Shown: positions 29,241-37,847 of the stretch, in pieces
How positions within the stretch are numbered: the stretch's first letter is position 1
How the letters are laid out: the number at the start of each line of letters is the position of its first letter
From: Stenotrophomonas aracearum
GTDB lineage: Bacteria; Pseudomonadota; Gammaproteobacteria; Xanthomonadales; Xanthomonadaceae
Reading direction: 5' to 3'
DNA length: 64,000 nt
NCBI RefSeq assembly: GCF_031834615.1
Contig: NZ_CP115543.1
Coordinates: 2,367,001 to 2,431,000 of the forward strand
The notes under the pieces: generated by a model
The model's database searches: none
What the model was told of the DNA's origin: nothing
The model's input: the letters and a program-made list of their open reading frames with translations, nothing else
Translations under genes and position numbers: made by a program

Positions 29241-29747
29241 ATGTCGCGCGCACTCACCCTTACCACGCTGGCCGTGTCCAGCCTCGCCCTGCTGGTCTCC
29301 GGCTACACCGCCGTGCGACTGCACCAGAGCCAATCCGCACAGCGGGTCATCACCGCACGCGGACTGATCATCCAGGACGCAGGAGGCCAGGCGCGTGTGA
29401 TCCTCGGCGCGCCGTTGCCCGACCCGCTCAGCAAGGGCGTCACCCAGGGGCCGCGCGCCTCGCCGCTGTCCGGCGTGGTCCTGCTCGGTGCCGACGGCTC
29501 CGAACGCGGCAGCTATGGCACCGCCGATGTCGGCGACGAAGCCTCGCTCACCCTGGACGATGCCAAGGGCACCACCGAGGTGTTCAAGATCACCGCCAAC
29601 CCGGATCGTGGCGCCACCCTGGTGATCAAGCACCAGAACAGCACCGGCGCCATGCTCACCTCCTGGCAGGGCAAGCCGGAGCTGATCTTCCTCAACGACA
29701 ACGGCCAGTCGCATTACATCCGCCCGGGCACGGCGGCAGCCCCCTGA
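29241..29747 (+). CDS. Membrane-anchored hypothetical protein
   Basis: 168 residues. One N-terminal hydrophobic helix (about 6-24, TTLAVSSLALLVSGYTAVRL) anchors a small beta-rich domain: VITARGLIIQDAGGQARVILGAPLP, SGVVLLGADGSERGSYGTAD, EASLTLDD and a C-terminal TSWQGKPELIFLNDNGQ. The repeated strand-Asp-Gly turns suggest a beta-helix or sandwich facing the periplasm. I do not recognise a family with a known role. It is 49 bp before yggS on the same strand. Confidence 0.65.
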   Translation: MSRALTLTTLAVSSLALLVSGYTAVRLHQSQSAQRVITARGLIIQDAGGQARVILGAPLPDPLSKGVTQGPRASPLSGVVLLGADGSERGSYGTADVGDEASLTLDDAKGTTEVFKITANPDRGATLVIKHQNSTGAMLTSWQGKPELIFLNDNGQSHYIRPGTAAAP

Positions 29748-29796
29748 CCCGTCCGACATGCGAAAATGGCACGACGTTCGTTGAAGGTTCCCGCCC

Positions 29797-30564
29797 GTGC
29801 CCATCGCCGCTCCGTCCTGGCCGCAGGCCACCACCGTTGCCGACTTTCGCCACAACCTGGACGTGGTGCACGCGCGCATTGCCGCCGCCTGCGCCCGCGC
29901 CGGGCGCGACCCGCGCAGCGTGCGCCTGCTGCCGGTCAGCAAGACCGTGGATGAAGCGCGCCTGCGCCTGGCGGTTGAAGCTGGCTGCGATACGCTCGGC
30001 GAGAACAAGGTGCAGGAAGCCAAGGGCAAGGCCGAAGCGATGGCCGACCTCGGCATCCGCTGGTCGGTGATCGGCCACCTGCAGACCAACAAGGCGCGCG
30101 ACGTGGCGCGCTTTGCCAGCGAGTTCCAGGCGCTGGACAGCCTGCGCGTGGCGCAGGCGCTGGACCAAAGGCTGGCGCAGGAAAACCGCACGCTGGACGT
30201 GTTCGTGCAGGTCAATACCTCCGGCGAGGCGAGCAAGTACGGGCTGGATCCCATCGAGGTGGCCGACTTCGTGCAGCAGTTGCCGGCCTTCAGCCAGCTG
30301 CGCGTGCGCGGGTTGATGACGCTGGCGGTGTTTTCCGACAATACGGAGCTGGTGCGTCCGTGCTTCGTGCGCCTGCGTGAGCTGCGCGAGCGGCTGCGCC
30401 CGGGGTTGCCGGTCGGGGTCAGCCTGGATGAGTTGTCGATGGGGATGTCGGGGGATTTCGAGATCGCCATCGAGGAAGGGGCGACGGTGGTGCGGGTGGG
30501 ACAGGCGATTTTTGGGGCGCGGGCTACGCCGGATAGTCAGTATTGGCCCGGGAGTGCGGGGTAA
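29797..30564 (+). CDS. yggS: YggS family pyridoxal-phosphate homeostasis protein
   Basis: 255 residues, a single PLP-binding TIM barrel like the N-terminal domain of alanine racemase. Lys49 in LLPVSKT is the Schiff-base lysine. Other motifs: LGENKVQEAKGKAE, WSVIGHLQTNKARDV, VFVQVNTSGEASKYGLDP and the phosphate loop LSMGMSGDFEIAIEEGATVVRVGQAIFG. It controls free PLP and keto-acid balance; it has no catalytic partner residue. The start is GTG. The 3' end overlaps the converging lysR gene by 41 bp. Confidence 0.93.
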   Translation: MPIAAPSWPQATTVADFRHNLDVVHARIAAACARAGRDPRSVRLLPVSKTVDEARLRLAVEAGCDTLGENKVQEAKGKAEAMADLGIRWSVIGHLQTNKARDVARFASEFQALDSLRVAQALDQRLAQENRTLDVFVQVNTSGEASKYGLDPIEVADFVQQLPAFSQLRVRGLMTLAVFSDNTELVRPCFVRLRELRERLRPGLPVGVSLDELSMGMSGDFEIAIEEGATVVRVGQAIFGARATPDSQYWPGSAG

Positions 30565-31453
30565 GAGCCGCCATGTGGTTCGCGTGTTCGCGGGCCTGGG
30601 CGTGCAGCCAGTCTCGGAAGGCGAGAAAGCCGGGGTGCGTGGAGGAGCGTGGCGGGTAGACCAGCCAGTGCGACCAGCGTGTTTTCAGCCGGTGCGGCGA
30701 CAAGGCGATCAGCTGGCCGGAATCCAGCAGCAGGCGCGCGCGGGTCATCCGCCCCAGCGCTACGCCGAAGCCATCCAGTGCGGCGCGGTGGTGCGCTTCG
30801 GAATCGTTGAGCATCGCAACGAACCGCGCAGGCGCCGCGTCACCCACCAGCGAGAACCAGCGATGCCATTCGCCATCCGGGTCGCCCAGCAGCGGCCACT
30901 GCGACAACGGCCGTGCATCCACTCCACCCATGCGCTCGACCAGCGACGGACTGGCCATCGGCACCATCCATTCGTCGAACAGCGGCTCGGCATGCACCCC
31001 GCTCCACTGCCCGGCGCCCACCCGCAGTGCGGCGTCGCAGTGCAGCTGGCGTTCGAAATCGGTCAGCCGTTCGCTGGATTCCAGATTGAATTCGATCTGC
31101 GGATGCGCGGTCACGAATGAGCCCAGGCGCGGCACCAGCCAGTTGGACGCCATCGACGGCAGCGCGCTCACCGTGAGCACCCGGTCATGCCGCGCGCCGA
31201 ACGGCTGCAGCGCCTGCGCGATCGCATCCAGGTGCGGCCCCACCTGCTCCAGCAGGCGCTGGCCCTCGGGCGTTGCCTTCACCCCGCGCGGCTGCCGCTG
31301 CAGCAGCGCATAGCCCAGCCGCTCCTCCAACTGGCGCATCTGGTGGCTGAGCGCGCTGACCGTGAGGTTCAACGAATCCGCCGCCCGGGTCAGGTTGCCC
31401 AGGCGGGCGGCGGTGACGAAGTTCTGCAGTGGCTGGAGCGGAACCCGGGACAT
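30524..31453 (-). CDS. LysR family transcriptional regulator (GcvA-like)
   Basis: 309 residues. The winged-helix domain (about 5-65) reads LQNFVTAARLGNLTRAADSLNLTVSALSHQMRQLEERLGYALLQR, followed by a periplasmic-binding-like effector domain (about 92-300). The SALSHQM recognition helix resembles the GcvA/AmpR branch. It is divergent from a small ORF at 31552, the usual arrangement for an autoregulating LysR with its target. The target and inducer are unknown. The ATG was placed 27 codons inside the longest frame because the added residues are not part of the HTH. Confidence 0.88.
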   Translation of the reverse strand: MSRVPLQPLQNFVTAARLGNLTRAADSLNLTVSALSHQMRQLEERLGYALLQRQPRGVKATPEGQRLLEQVGPHLDAIAQALQPFGARHDRVLTVSALPSMASNWLVPRLGSFVTAHPQIEFNLESSERLTDFERQLHCDAALRVGAGQWSGVHAEPLFDEWMVPMASPSLVERMGGVDARPLSQWPLLGDPDGEWHRWFSLVGDAAPARFVAMLNDSEAHHRAALDGFGVALGRMTRARLLLDSGQLIALSPHRLKTRWSHWLVYPPRSSTHPGFLAFRDWLHAQAREHANHMAALTPHSRANTDYPA

Positions 31454-31551
31454 GGCGACTTGAATCCAGTTCAAGAAAGGGTTGTGAAACGATCGCTTCT
31501 GCGCCGCCCATCCTGCCCGTATCGTCAATTCCACTCAAGTGGAGGACGCCC

Positions 31552-31779
31552 ATGAACATCTACGCCAGCCTGTTGTTCCTGCACGGCCACATCACCGATC
31601 CCGACTTGGCCCGCCAGCTTTCCGAGCCCGCGCCGGACACCGACGCTCAAGGCGCCGGCCTGGCCTCCGGCAGCACCCGCGGCCTGCCGTCGTACCAGTC
31701 CCGCGCCCCGGCCAGGTGCCAGCTGCGCTTGTCGCCGTCCAGCTCGATGCCGGCACCGAGCAGCCCCCAGCGCAGGTAG
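31552..31779 (+). CDS. Small ORF divergent from lysR, possibly decayed
   Basis: 75 codons. The first 30 residues (MNIYASLLFLHGHITDPDLA) look like real coding sequence and sit where a LysR target gene is expected, with a GGAGG-like sequence (TGGAGGACGCCC) just before the ATG. The second half (after about residue 33) turns into Ser/Pro/Arg-rich translation lying antisense over the 3' end of the AsmA-like gene. I infer a short protein or one truncated by sequence change. Low confidence. Confidence 0.35.
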   Translation: MNIYASLLFLHGHITDPDLARQLSEPAPDTDAQGAGLASGSTRGLPSYQSRAPARCQLRLSPSSSMPAPSSPQRR

Positions 31780-33827
31780 AGGTCGCCGCGTCGACTGCCC
31801 TGCGGCATGTCCAGCCGCGCGCGCAGCGACAGGCGCTCGTTCTCGGCCTGCAGGTCATCCACCGCGAGGTGCTCGCGCTGCCAGCGCAGCTGCCCGCTGG
31901 CCTGCACCTCGCCCGAATCGAGCAGGCCCAGCACCCAGCGTGGGTAGTCCTTGCGCGCGGCGAACACGCCCAGCACCGGCCCAGCGTCGCGCAGCCGCAG
32001 TTTGGCGCGCGCATCCACCCGGAACGGTTCGGCCGCCTGGATATGCCCACTGTCCAGGTCGACCTCGCCCCACCAGCCGCCCTTGCCCGCCGTATCGCCG
32101 TCGACCTGCACATTGCGCAGGCTCAGCGTCGTGCCGCCGAGGTCGAACTGGCCGGCATCAAAATCAGCGCGCTTCACCTGCGCCTTGACCTGCGCATCGC
32201 CACGGATGTTCATGCCCATCACCTGCATGCGCGCACCCGTGCCGCGCAGGTCGGCACGCCCCTGCCCGACCCGTCCGGCGCCATCCAGCGTCACGTCACC
32301 GCTGAGCAGCCCGGTGCCGCCGAGCAGGCGCGCGTTGCCGCTGCCCACGTAGCGGTTGTAGGCGGTCAGGTCGGGCACCCGCGCATCGCTGAATTTCAGG
32401 TGCGCACGCATGCCCTCGCGCAGTTGCTGCAGGCGGGCGTCACCACGCATCGTCAGCGCCATCGCCTTGCCGTCAAACAGTACCGTCTTCGGCGAATCCG
32501 ACGGCGCGGCACGGAACTCGGGAATCGCCACCTTCAGTTCCGCCTGCAGCGGTTCACCCTCGACAATCCTTCCCACCGCGCTGGCCTCGCCCTGCATGCG
32601 CACCCCAGCCACTTCCGACACCGCCACCACCTTCGGCACGTCCAGTCGGCTGCCCGGCGCCAGCGCACCATCCACGATCTTCAGGTCGCCCTCGAGCAGG
32701 CCACCGCCATCCAACCGGAACCACGGCTTGCGCACGAACAGGTCGGCAATCCAGTTCAACGAATCGAACTTCCACGCGCCGCGCACTTCGCCGGACAGGC
32801 GCGGCAGCAGCTCCGCCGGCGCCTCGAACGGAATCTTCCGCCCGCGCACGCGCAGGTCGGCGTGCAGCTCGCTGCCGGTCTCCTCGTCGCGCGGCAGGCG
32901 CGCCTGCACGCGCATGTCCTGGGCCACGTCCAGCTGCAGCGACAGCAACCCACGGTCCGGCGCATGCACACCGGCATGTACCGGCACCCGCCACACCATC
33001 CGGCTGCCGGGCTGCAACATGCCGCGGTCCATCGTCAGGTCCGCGTTGAGCCGCGCCTCGGCCGGCATGCTGCCCACCTTCGCGTGCGCGCCGGCCGTAT
33101 CGATCGTGATCGCCTGGCTGCGCCCGTCCACCTGCAACTGCGCCCAGGTGATGCCAAACTTGCGCAGGCCCGGCGCTTCATCTCGGTAGTGGCGCGGGTA
33201 ATGGAAGCGTGCGGCGAGGTGCGCTTCATCGAGCAGCTTGACCCCGTCATAGCTCACCGTGGCCTGCTCGAAACCGGCGGTGGAATCGAACAGCTCCGAA
33301 GGTCCACCCTTGGTCTGCTTCTGGAAGCCGACCGTGCCGTGCCCTTGGCCGACGATCAGCAGCTTGCCGAAGCGACCACTGCGGATGCTGTCGCTGTGGA
33401 TCGCGTCCAACCGGATGTTCCAGCCGCGATCCCCGCGCGGTGGTGGTGGTATCGCCTTCTCCACCCGTGAGATGTCCGATTCCACCCCGGTGGCATTGAT
33501 GCTGGGAATGCGCACTTCCCGCTTGAACAGGTGCACCAGTGAAATCCATGCGCTCGCGCGGTCGGCACGGAAGACATAGACCGTGTGGTTGGCCTGTCCC
33601 CGGATATGGATGTTCCAGACAATCGCATGCCCCGGCATCAGGGTGAGTGCCGGCCCGGTCATCAACGTGAACTTTTCAGGTTTGCGGTTGGTGACCGCAT
33701 CGAACAACGGCGTGTTGAGGAACACATTCCCCGCCACCAGGTACAGCGCATACAGCACCAGCAGCGCATACAGCGTCACGCGCCACGGCCGGGGCCAGCG
33801 CCGGACGCGCTCGGGAATCAAAGCCAT
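31647..33827 (-). CDS. Large membrane-anchored AsmA/TamB-like protein
   Basis: 726 residues with one N-terminal membrane helix (about 16-34, VTLYALLVLYALYLVAGNVF) and then a long periplasmic region of repeated beta strands: RIPSINATGVESDISRVEKA, LLIVGQGHGTVGFQ, RADLRGTGARMQVMGMNIRG, GGTTLSLRNVQVDGDTAGKGG and WWGEVDLDSGHIQA. Alternating hydrophobic strands and 'xLxNxxV' repeats fit the AsmA/TamB/YdbH beta-groove proteins that carry phospholipid between membranes. No catalytic residue is evident. It has no close named relative that I recognise, so lipid transport is inference. Confidence 0.6.
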   Translation of the reverse strand: MALIPERVRRWPRPWRVTLYALLVLYALYLVAGNVFLNTPLFDAVTNRKPEKFTLMTGPALTLMPGHAIVWNIHIRGQANHTVYVFRADRASAWISLVHLFKREVRIPSINATGVESDISRVEKAIPPPPRGDRGWNIRLDAIHSDSIRSGRFGKLLIVGQGHGTVGFQKQTKGGPSELFDSTAGFEQATVSYDGVKLLDEAHLAARFHYPRHYRDEAPGLRKFGITWAQLQVDGRSQAITIDTAGAHAKVGSMPAEARLNADLTMDRGMLQPGSRMVWRVPVHAGVHAPDRGLLSLQLDVAQDMRVQARLPRDEETGSELHADLRVRGRKIPFEAPAELLPRLSGEVRGAWKFDSLNWIADLFVRKPWFRLDGGGLLEGDLKIVDGALAPGSRLDVPKVVAVSEVAGVRMQGEASAVGRIVEGEPLQAELKVAIPEFRAAPSDSPKTVLFDGKAMALTMRGDARLQQLREGMRAHLKFSDARVPDLTAYNRYVGSGNARLLGGTGLLSGDVTLDGAGRVGQGRADLRGTGARMQVMGMNIRGDAQVKAQVKRADFDAGQFDLGGTTLSLRNVQVDGDTAGKGGWWGEVDLDSGHIQAAEPFRVDARAKLRLRDAGPVLGVFAARKDYPRWVLGLLDSGEVQASGQLRWQREHLAVDDLQAENERLSLRARLDMPQGSRRGDLYLRWGLLGAGIELDGDKRSWHLAGARDWYDGRPRVLPEARPAP

Positions 33828-33901
33828 GGAAGTCTGCGACGTAACGGAATGACACCGCCACTATCAACAACCGCGCTACGGCACCGCGTGAAGGCGCGGG
33901 T

Positions 33902-34315
33902 TCAACCCACCCGCCGCTCAGGATCCCACGCCATGGGCTGCCACAACTCCAACTTGTTCCCATCCGGGTCCAGGATCCACGCAAACGACCCGTTCTCATG
34001 CGTCTCCGGCCCACTGACAATGGTCACATCCGCCTCACGCAGGTTGGCCAGCAACCCTTCCAGATCATCCACCCGATAATTGATCATGAAAGGCGACTCG
34101 CTCGGACTGAACCATTTACTCTCCGGCTCCGCCAACGCCCAGACAGTAAGGCCACCATCATTGGCCTTGTCATCCGGCCACCGCAGCACCGCACCGCCGA
34201 AATCCTCCAGCTGCATGCCCAGGTGCTGCCGATACCATTCGGCCAGCGCGGCACGGTCGCCACGGCTCTTGAAGAACACCCCGCCAATACCGGTCACCTT
34301 CGCCATCTGCCGCAC
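33902..34315 (-). CDS. VOC family (glyoxalase-like) protein
   Basis: 137 residues (or 134 from the ATG at 34306) with one VOC pair: ITGIGGVFFKSRGDRAALAEWYRQHLGM-type start, WFSPSESPFMINYRVDDLEGLLANLREADVTIV, and ILDPDGNKLELWQP at the end. It resembles the 'glyoxalase/bleomycin resistance' group whose substrates are mostly unknown. It lies 60 bp downstream of the RidA-type gene on the same strand and may share its transcript. Confidence 0.8.
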   Translation of the reverse strand: MRQMAKVTGIGGVFFKSRGDRAALAEWYRQHLGMQLEDFGGAVLRWPDDKANDGGLTVWALAEPESKWFSPSESPFMINYRVDDLEGLLANLREADVTIVSGPETHENGSFAWILDPDGNKLELWQPMAWDPERRVG

Positions 34316-34375
34316 CTTCGCTGACTGTGGTGCGCCGAGCGTACACCGCCCGGCGCCAATGGCAAGGCAGAGGCC

Positions 34376-34777
34376 TCAGGCATCCGGTTCCGGAAGCTTC
34401 GCCACCACCTTGAACTCCACATCGAAGCCGCTCAACCAGGTCACCCCCACGGCGGTCAGGCTCGGATGCGGGGCCTTGCCCCAATATTCGGGGACGATCG
34501 CCCAGACCCGGTCCAGGATCTTGTCGGGATCGATCATGAAGACGGTCACGTCGACCACATCATCGAACGTGCAACCCGCCGCCGCCAGCACCCCGTTGAG
34601 GTTCTCGAACAGGCGGTGCACCTGCGCCTCCAGCCCCGGCTCCGGCGAACCGTCTTCGCGGCTGCCGACCTGGCCGGACACGAACAGGAAACCATTCGAA
34701 CGCACGGCGGGGGAATACCGGTAGCGGGCATACAGGTCCTGCCGGCCAGCGGGGAACACAACGTCTCGGGTTGCCAT
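34376..34777 (-). CDS. RidA family (YjgF/YER057c) protein
   Basis: 133 residues: YRYSPAVRSNGFLFVSGQVG, QVHRLFENLNGVLAAAGCTFDDVVDVTVFMIDPDKI, PHPSLTAVGVTWLSGFDVEFKVVA. The last segment replaces the RidA arginine of the imine deaminase motif (usually RxxV near PARTTV) with PSLTAVGV. It is therefore one of the Rid subgroups rather than RidA itself, and deaminase activity is doubtful. Divergent from a LysR gene across a palindromic operator, so it is a likely target of that regulator. Confidence 0.82.
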   Translation of the reverse strand: MATRDVVFPAGRQDLYARYRYSPAVRSNGFLFVSGQVGSREDGSPEPGLEAQVHRLFENLNGVLAAAGCTFDDVVDVTVFMIDPDKILDRVWAIVPEYWGKAPHPSLTAVGVTWLSGFDVEFKVVAKLPEPDA

Positions 34778-34870
34778 GGAAGTCTCCAGAGGGGCGCAGG
34801 GCCCGGTGAGGGAAGGCCTCCACGGTACGGGCGCCGCCCGGGGCGATAAACGACCAACCTTGGCCATCAC

Positions 34871-34889
34871 TGTTTGTAGAATCCAAACA
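34871..34889. promoter_or_regulatory. Palindromic operator between ridA-like and lysR genes
   Basis: TGTTTG-N7-CAAACA, a perfect 6+6 inverted repeat with a T-N11-A core typical of LysR sites, lies 20 bp before the lysR ATG in the divergent promoter region. Confidence 0.65.
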
Positions 34890-34908
34890 ATTACCCTTGG
34901 GAGTGCCG

Positions 34909-35871
34909 ATGGACCGTTTCGATGCCATGCAGGCCTTTGCGCGGGTTGTGGAGACCGGCAGCTTCACCAAGGCCGCGCAGACCCTGCACATGAGCCGCAC
35001 CACCGTGACCCAGCTGGTGCAGCAGTTGGAGGCGCGCCTGCGCGTGCGCCTTCTCAACCGCACCACCCGGCAGGTCAACGTCACTGAAGACGGTGCGGCC
35101 TACTACGAGCACGTGGTTCGGCTGCTGGCGAACCTGGACGACGCGGAGACCAGCCTGTCCAGTTTCGCCGCCAGCCCGCGCGGGCGCCTGCGCGTGGACG
35201 TACCCGCCCCCTTGGCGCGCTTCCTGCTCGTCCCCGCCCTGCCCGACTTCCATGCGCGTTATCCCGACATCCAGCTGGACCTGGGGGTCAGTGACCGCAA
35301 CGTGGATCTGATCGACGAGAACGTGGACTGCGTCATCCGTGGCGGCGTGCTGACCGATCCGTCGCTGGTCGCCCGCCAGATCGGCGAACTGAAAGCGGGG
35401 CTGTACGCCGCGCCCAAGTACCTCGACACCATCGGCGTCCCGACGCACCCGGCTGAGCTGGAAGCCGACCCGCACCGCATCGTCGGCTACCGGGGCTCAC
35501 GTCCCAGCGGTGCCATGCCGTATGTGCTGCGGCGAGGCGATGAAACACTGACCATCCACGGCCGCCACCTGCTCGCGGTGGACGATGGAAATGCCTACCT
35601 CGCCGCCGGCGTAGCCGGACTGGGCGTGCTGTGGCTGCCGGACTATGTGGCGGCCGAGCACGAACGACACGGTGAACTGGTGCGCGTGCTGACCGATTGG
35701 CAGGTCGACCCCATGCCCCTGCACATCGCTTTCCGGCCAAACCGGCACGTCAGCGCCAAACTGCGCGTGTTCGTCGACTGGGTCGCGGCCCTGATGGCTG
35801 AGCACGTGCCCAAAGCCACGCAGGGCGTGGCGCTACCGGGTGGACAGCACCAGCAGGAGGAACAACAGTAA
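34909..35871 (+). CDS. LysR family transcriptional regulator
   Basis: 320 residues. HTH at about 1-60: MDRFDAMQAFARVVETGSFTKAAQTLHMSRTTVTQLVQQLEARL, then an effector domain from 88 with LDLGVSDRNVDLIDENVDCVIRGG, typical of the AaeR/DmlR/YafC-like group. The ATG is preceded by CTTGGGAG. It faces the RidA-like gene across a TGTTTG/CAAACA palindrome and probably regulates that gene and itself. The last 39 bp overlap the converging small membrane-protein gene. The C-terminal tail is Gln-rich. Confidence 0.9.
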   Translation: MDRFDAMQAFARVVETGSFTKAAQTLHMSRTTVTQLVQQLEARLRVRLLNRTTRQVNVTEDGAAYYEHVVRLLANLDDAETSLSSFAASPRGRLRVDVPAPLARFLLVPALPDFHARYPDIQLDLGVSDRNVDLIDENVDCVIRGGVLTDPSLVARQIGELKAGLYAAPKYLDTIGVPTHPAELEADPHRIVGYRGSRPSGAMPYVLRRGDETLTIHGRHLLAVDDGNAYLAAGVAGLGVLWLPDYVAAEHERHGELVRVLTDWQVDPMPLHIAFRPNRHVSAKLRVFVDWVAALMAEHVPKATQGVALPGGQHQQEEQQ

Positions 35872-36150
35872 CGACGCTACGCTGGTCAGCGTCAGTAACC
35901 ACTGGATATCACGAAGCCGTAGAACTGCAGCATCCAGTTCACCACGGTGCGTACGAAGCAGCAGGAAGCGGGTGTAGGTGCCATTGCCCCAGTGGCTGCC
36001 ACCCGGGCCGAAGGTGCGTGGCTCGCCGAAGGCATCGAACAGCGCCGGATGATCCCGACGGATCCGCCGGAGCATCATCACGTTGAACGGCAGGCACATC
36101 AGGATCAGCCCGAACGGCAGCAGCAGCATCATGTCGATCAGTTCTTTCAC
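35833..36150 (-). CDS. Small two-helix membrane protein (UspB-like layout)
   Basis: 105 residues starting at a GTG that follows a strong ribosome-binding site (GGGGAGG). Helix 1 is at about 5-22 (IDMMLLLPFGLILMCLPFNV) and helix 2 at about 83-104. Between them are RRIRRDHPALFDAFGEPRTFGPGG and YTRFLLLRTHRGELDAAVLRLRDIQ. This layout resembles universal stress protein B and its relatives, but the match is only by eye. Without the GTG the frame could start 21 codons earlier, but those residues are not hydrophobic or conserved. Function unknown. Confidence 0.6.
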   Translation of the reverse strand: MKELIDMMLLLPFGLILMCLPFNVMMLRRIRRDHPALFDAFGEPRTFGPGGSHWGNGTYTRFLLLRTHRGELDAAVLRLRDIQWLLTLTSVASLLLFLLLVLSTR

Positions 36151-36209
36151 GGCACCTCCCCGATGGCGTGCCTGGGATGATAGACCGGACAGCTGGCCGA
36201 TGGTGGGGG

Positions 36210-36536
36210 TCACGAAGGTAAGGGCTGAACCACCAGCACGTCACCCCGGCACACATCCACTTCGCGATAAATCGCGTCGCGCCCATTACGGAACGCCAGG
36301 CGCAGGTCGAAGCGGCAGCGGTTGTTGCCCAGTCGCACCGTGGTGCTGCCGCCGCCACCCTCGATCCGGTCGATCGGACGGGCTTCGAAGGTGCCGCTGC
36401 CGGCTTCGGCGACCTCCAGCCGGAGAATGCTGTCGTGGGCGCGGTTGAGCACCGTCAGGTAGCGCGGCTGATCGGCAGCTTGGGCGGCCGAGGTGGCAGA
36501 CATCAGGCAAAGCAGTGCGAAGGTGCGGGTATGCAT
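36210..36536 (-). CDS. Small secreted hypothetical protein
   Basis: 108 residues with a clear signal peptide (MHTRTFALLCLMSATSAAQA, cleavage near 20). The mature part (LTVLNRAHDSILRLEVAEAG, VRLGNNRCRFDLRLAFRNGRDAIYREVDVCRGDVLVV) has two cysteines and a strand-rich pattern. The same kind of short periplasmic protein occurs in xanthomonads, without a known role. It lies 59 bp upstream of the UspB-like gene on the same strand. Confidence 0.65.
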   Translation of the reverse strand: MHTRTFALLCLMSATSAAQAADQPRYLTVLNRAHDSILRLEVAEAGSGTFEARPIDRIEGGGGSTTVRLGNNRCRFDLRLAFRNGRDAIYREVDVCRGDVLVVQPLPS

Positions 36537-36722
36537 GGCAGCGGGCTCCAGCGTGGGCGAGCCTGCATGACGCGCCGGGAATGCCCACGCCGACAACCGA
36601 TCCGGGACCAATCGTCGTCACGCCGGGACCAATCGTAATGGGCCGTCATGGCGCTTCTCGGGCCCCGCTGAGGCGCCTAAGATGGCCCTGCCCCGCCTTG
36701 TCGGGCGCCCTGGATACCCGCC

Positions 36723-37847
36723 GTGATCGTTCGCCTTGGCAGCACTTCCATCACGCTGAGCCGCTACCTGCTGCTGTGGACCGCCGTCGTGCTGGTGTTC
36801 ACCGTGCAGCACGTCCTCAGCGACGGCATGCACGGCAACAGCGTGCCGCTGATGGCCCATCTACGCTGGTCGATGATCCAGTGGTACACGTGGGCCGCCC
36901 TCGCTCCGCTGGTGTTCCGCCTGGCCGAGCGCCATCCCATCGACCCGACCCGTCGCCTGCGCGGCCTCGGCCGGCACGTGCTGGCCAGCGTGGTGGTCAC
37001 CTCCGCCGCCATGGTGATAGGCGCGCTGGTCTCCACCCTGTTCGAACCCAGCGGCTTCTTCGAACAGCTGGGTTACTTCCTGGCCCAGCACTTCGCCATC
37101 GGCCTGCTCACCTACTGGGGGCTGTTCGCCCTGCAGCAGGCCTTGCACTTCCAGGCCGAGAAGGCGCGGCGCGAGGTGGAAGCCAGCCGGCTCGCCACCG
37201 AACTGGCCCAGTCGCGCCTCCTGTCGCTCAAGTCGCAGCTGCAGCCGCATTTCCTGTTCAACACCCTGCACGCCATCATTACCCTGCTCGACGAGGACAC
37301 TCTCTCAGCCGAAGACATGCTGCTGCGCCTGAGCGAGCTGCTGCGCGCCTTCCTGGAAGACTACGACGGCCAGGAGATTCCGCTGCGCCAGGAGCTGGAC
37401 CTGATCGAGCTGTACCTGGGCATTCAGCGTGTACGCTTCAAGGATCGCCTGACGACCCGCACCTACATCGCACCAGATACCCTCGACTGCGCCGTGCCCA
37501 GCCTGCTGCTGCAGCCGCTGGTGGAAAACGCGCTGCGCCACGGCATCGGCCAGCGCGTGGGCGGGGATGTGGTGGAGATCGAAACCCGCCGCGATGGCGA
37601 CGCGTTGTGCATTGAAGTGCGCAATCGCAACAGTACGCTGGAGGCCACCCCTGGCGCGCCGGCCGGGCATGGCATTGGCCTGTCCAACACTCGCCTGCGC
37701 TTGAAGGAGCTGTACGGCGATGCCGCCGAGGTGCGCCTCGACATGCTCTGGCCCGAAGGCGTGGCCTGCCGGGTGCGCCTGCCGTTCCGCGCACTGGCCC
37801 CCCTCGACGACGCACCGGAGTTTGATGCAGGGACGGCGCCGGCATGA
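36723..37847 (+). CDS. LytS/AlgZ-type sensor histidine kinase
   Basis: 374 residues from a GTG. Four membrane helices are in 15-140, then the His_kinase domain with LKSQLQPHFLFNTLHAI (phosphorylated His176), and a C-terminal HATPase with LVENALRHGIG and GHGIGLSNTRLRLKELYG. It has no obvious extracellular sensor domain; the membrane part may be the sensor, as in AlgZ. Its stop overlaps the response-regulator start as ATGA, so the two genes are a coupled two-component pair. Confidence 0.9.
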   Translation: MIVRLGSTSITLSRYLLLWTAVVLVFTVQHVLSDGMHGNSVPLMAHLRWSMIQWYTWAALAPLVFRLAERHPIDPTRRLRGLGRHVLASVVVTSAAMVIGALVSTLFEPSGFFEQLGYFLAQHFAIGLLTYWGLFALQQALHFQAEKARREVEASRLATELAQSRLLSLKSQLQPHFLFNTLHAIITLLDEDTLSAEDMLLRLSELLRAFLEDYDGQEIPLRQELDLIELYLGIQRVRFKDRLTTRTYIAPDTLDCAVPSLLLQPLVENALRHGIGQRVGGDVVEIETRRDGDALCIEVRNRNSTLEATPGAPAGHGIGLSNTRLRLKELYGDAAEVRLDMLWPEGVACRVRLPFRALAPLDDAPEFDAGTAPA

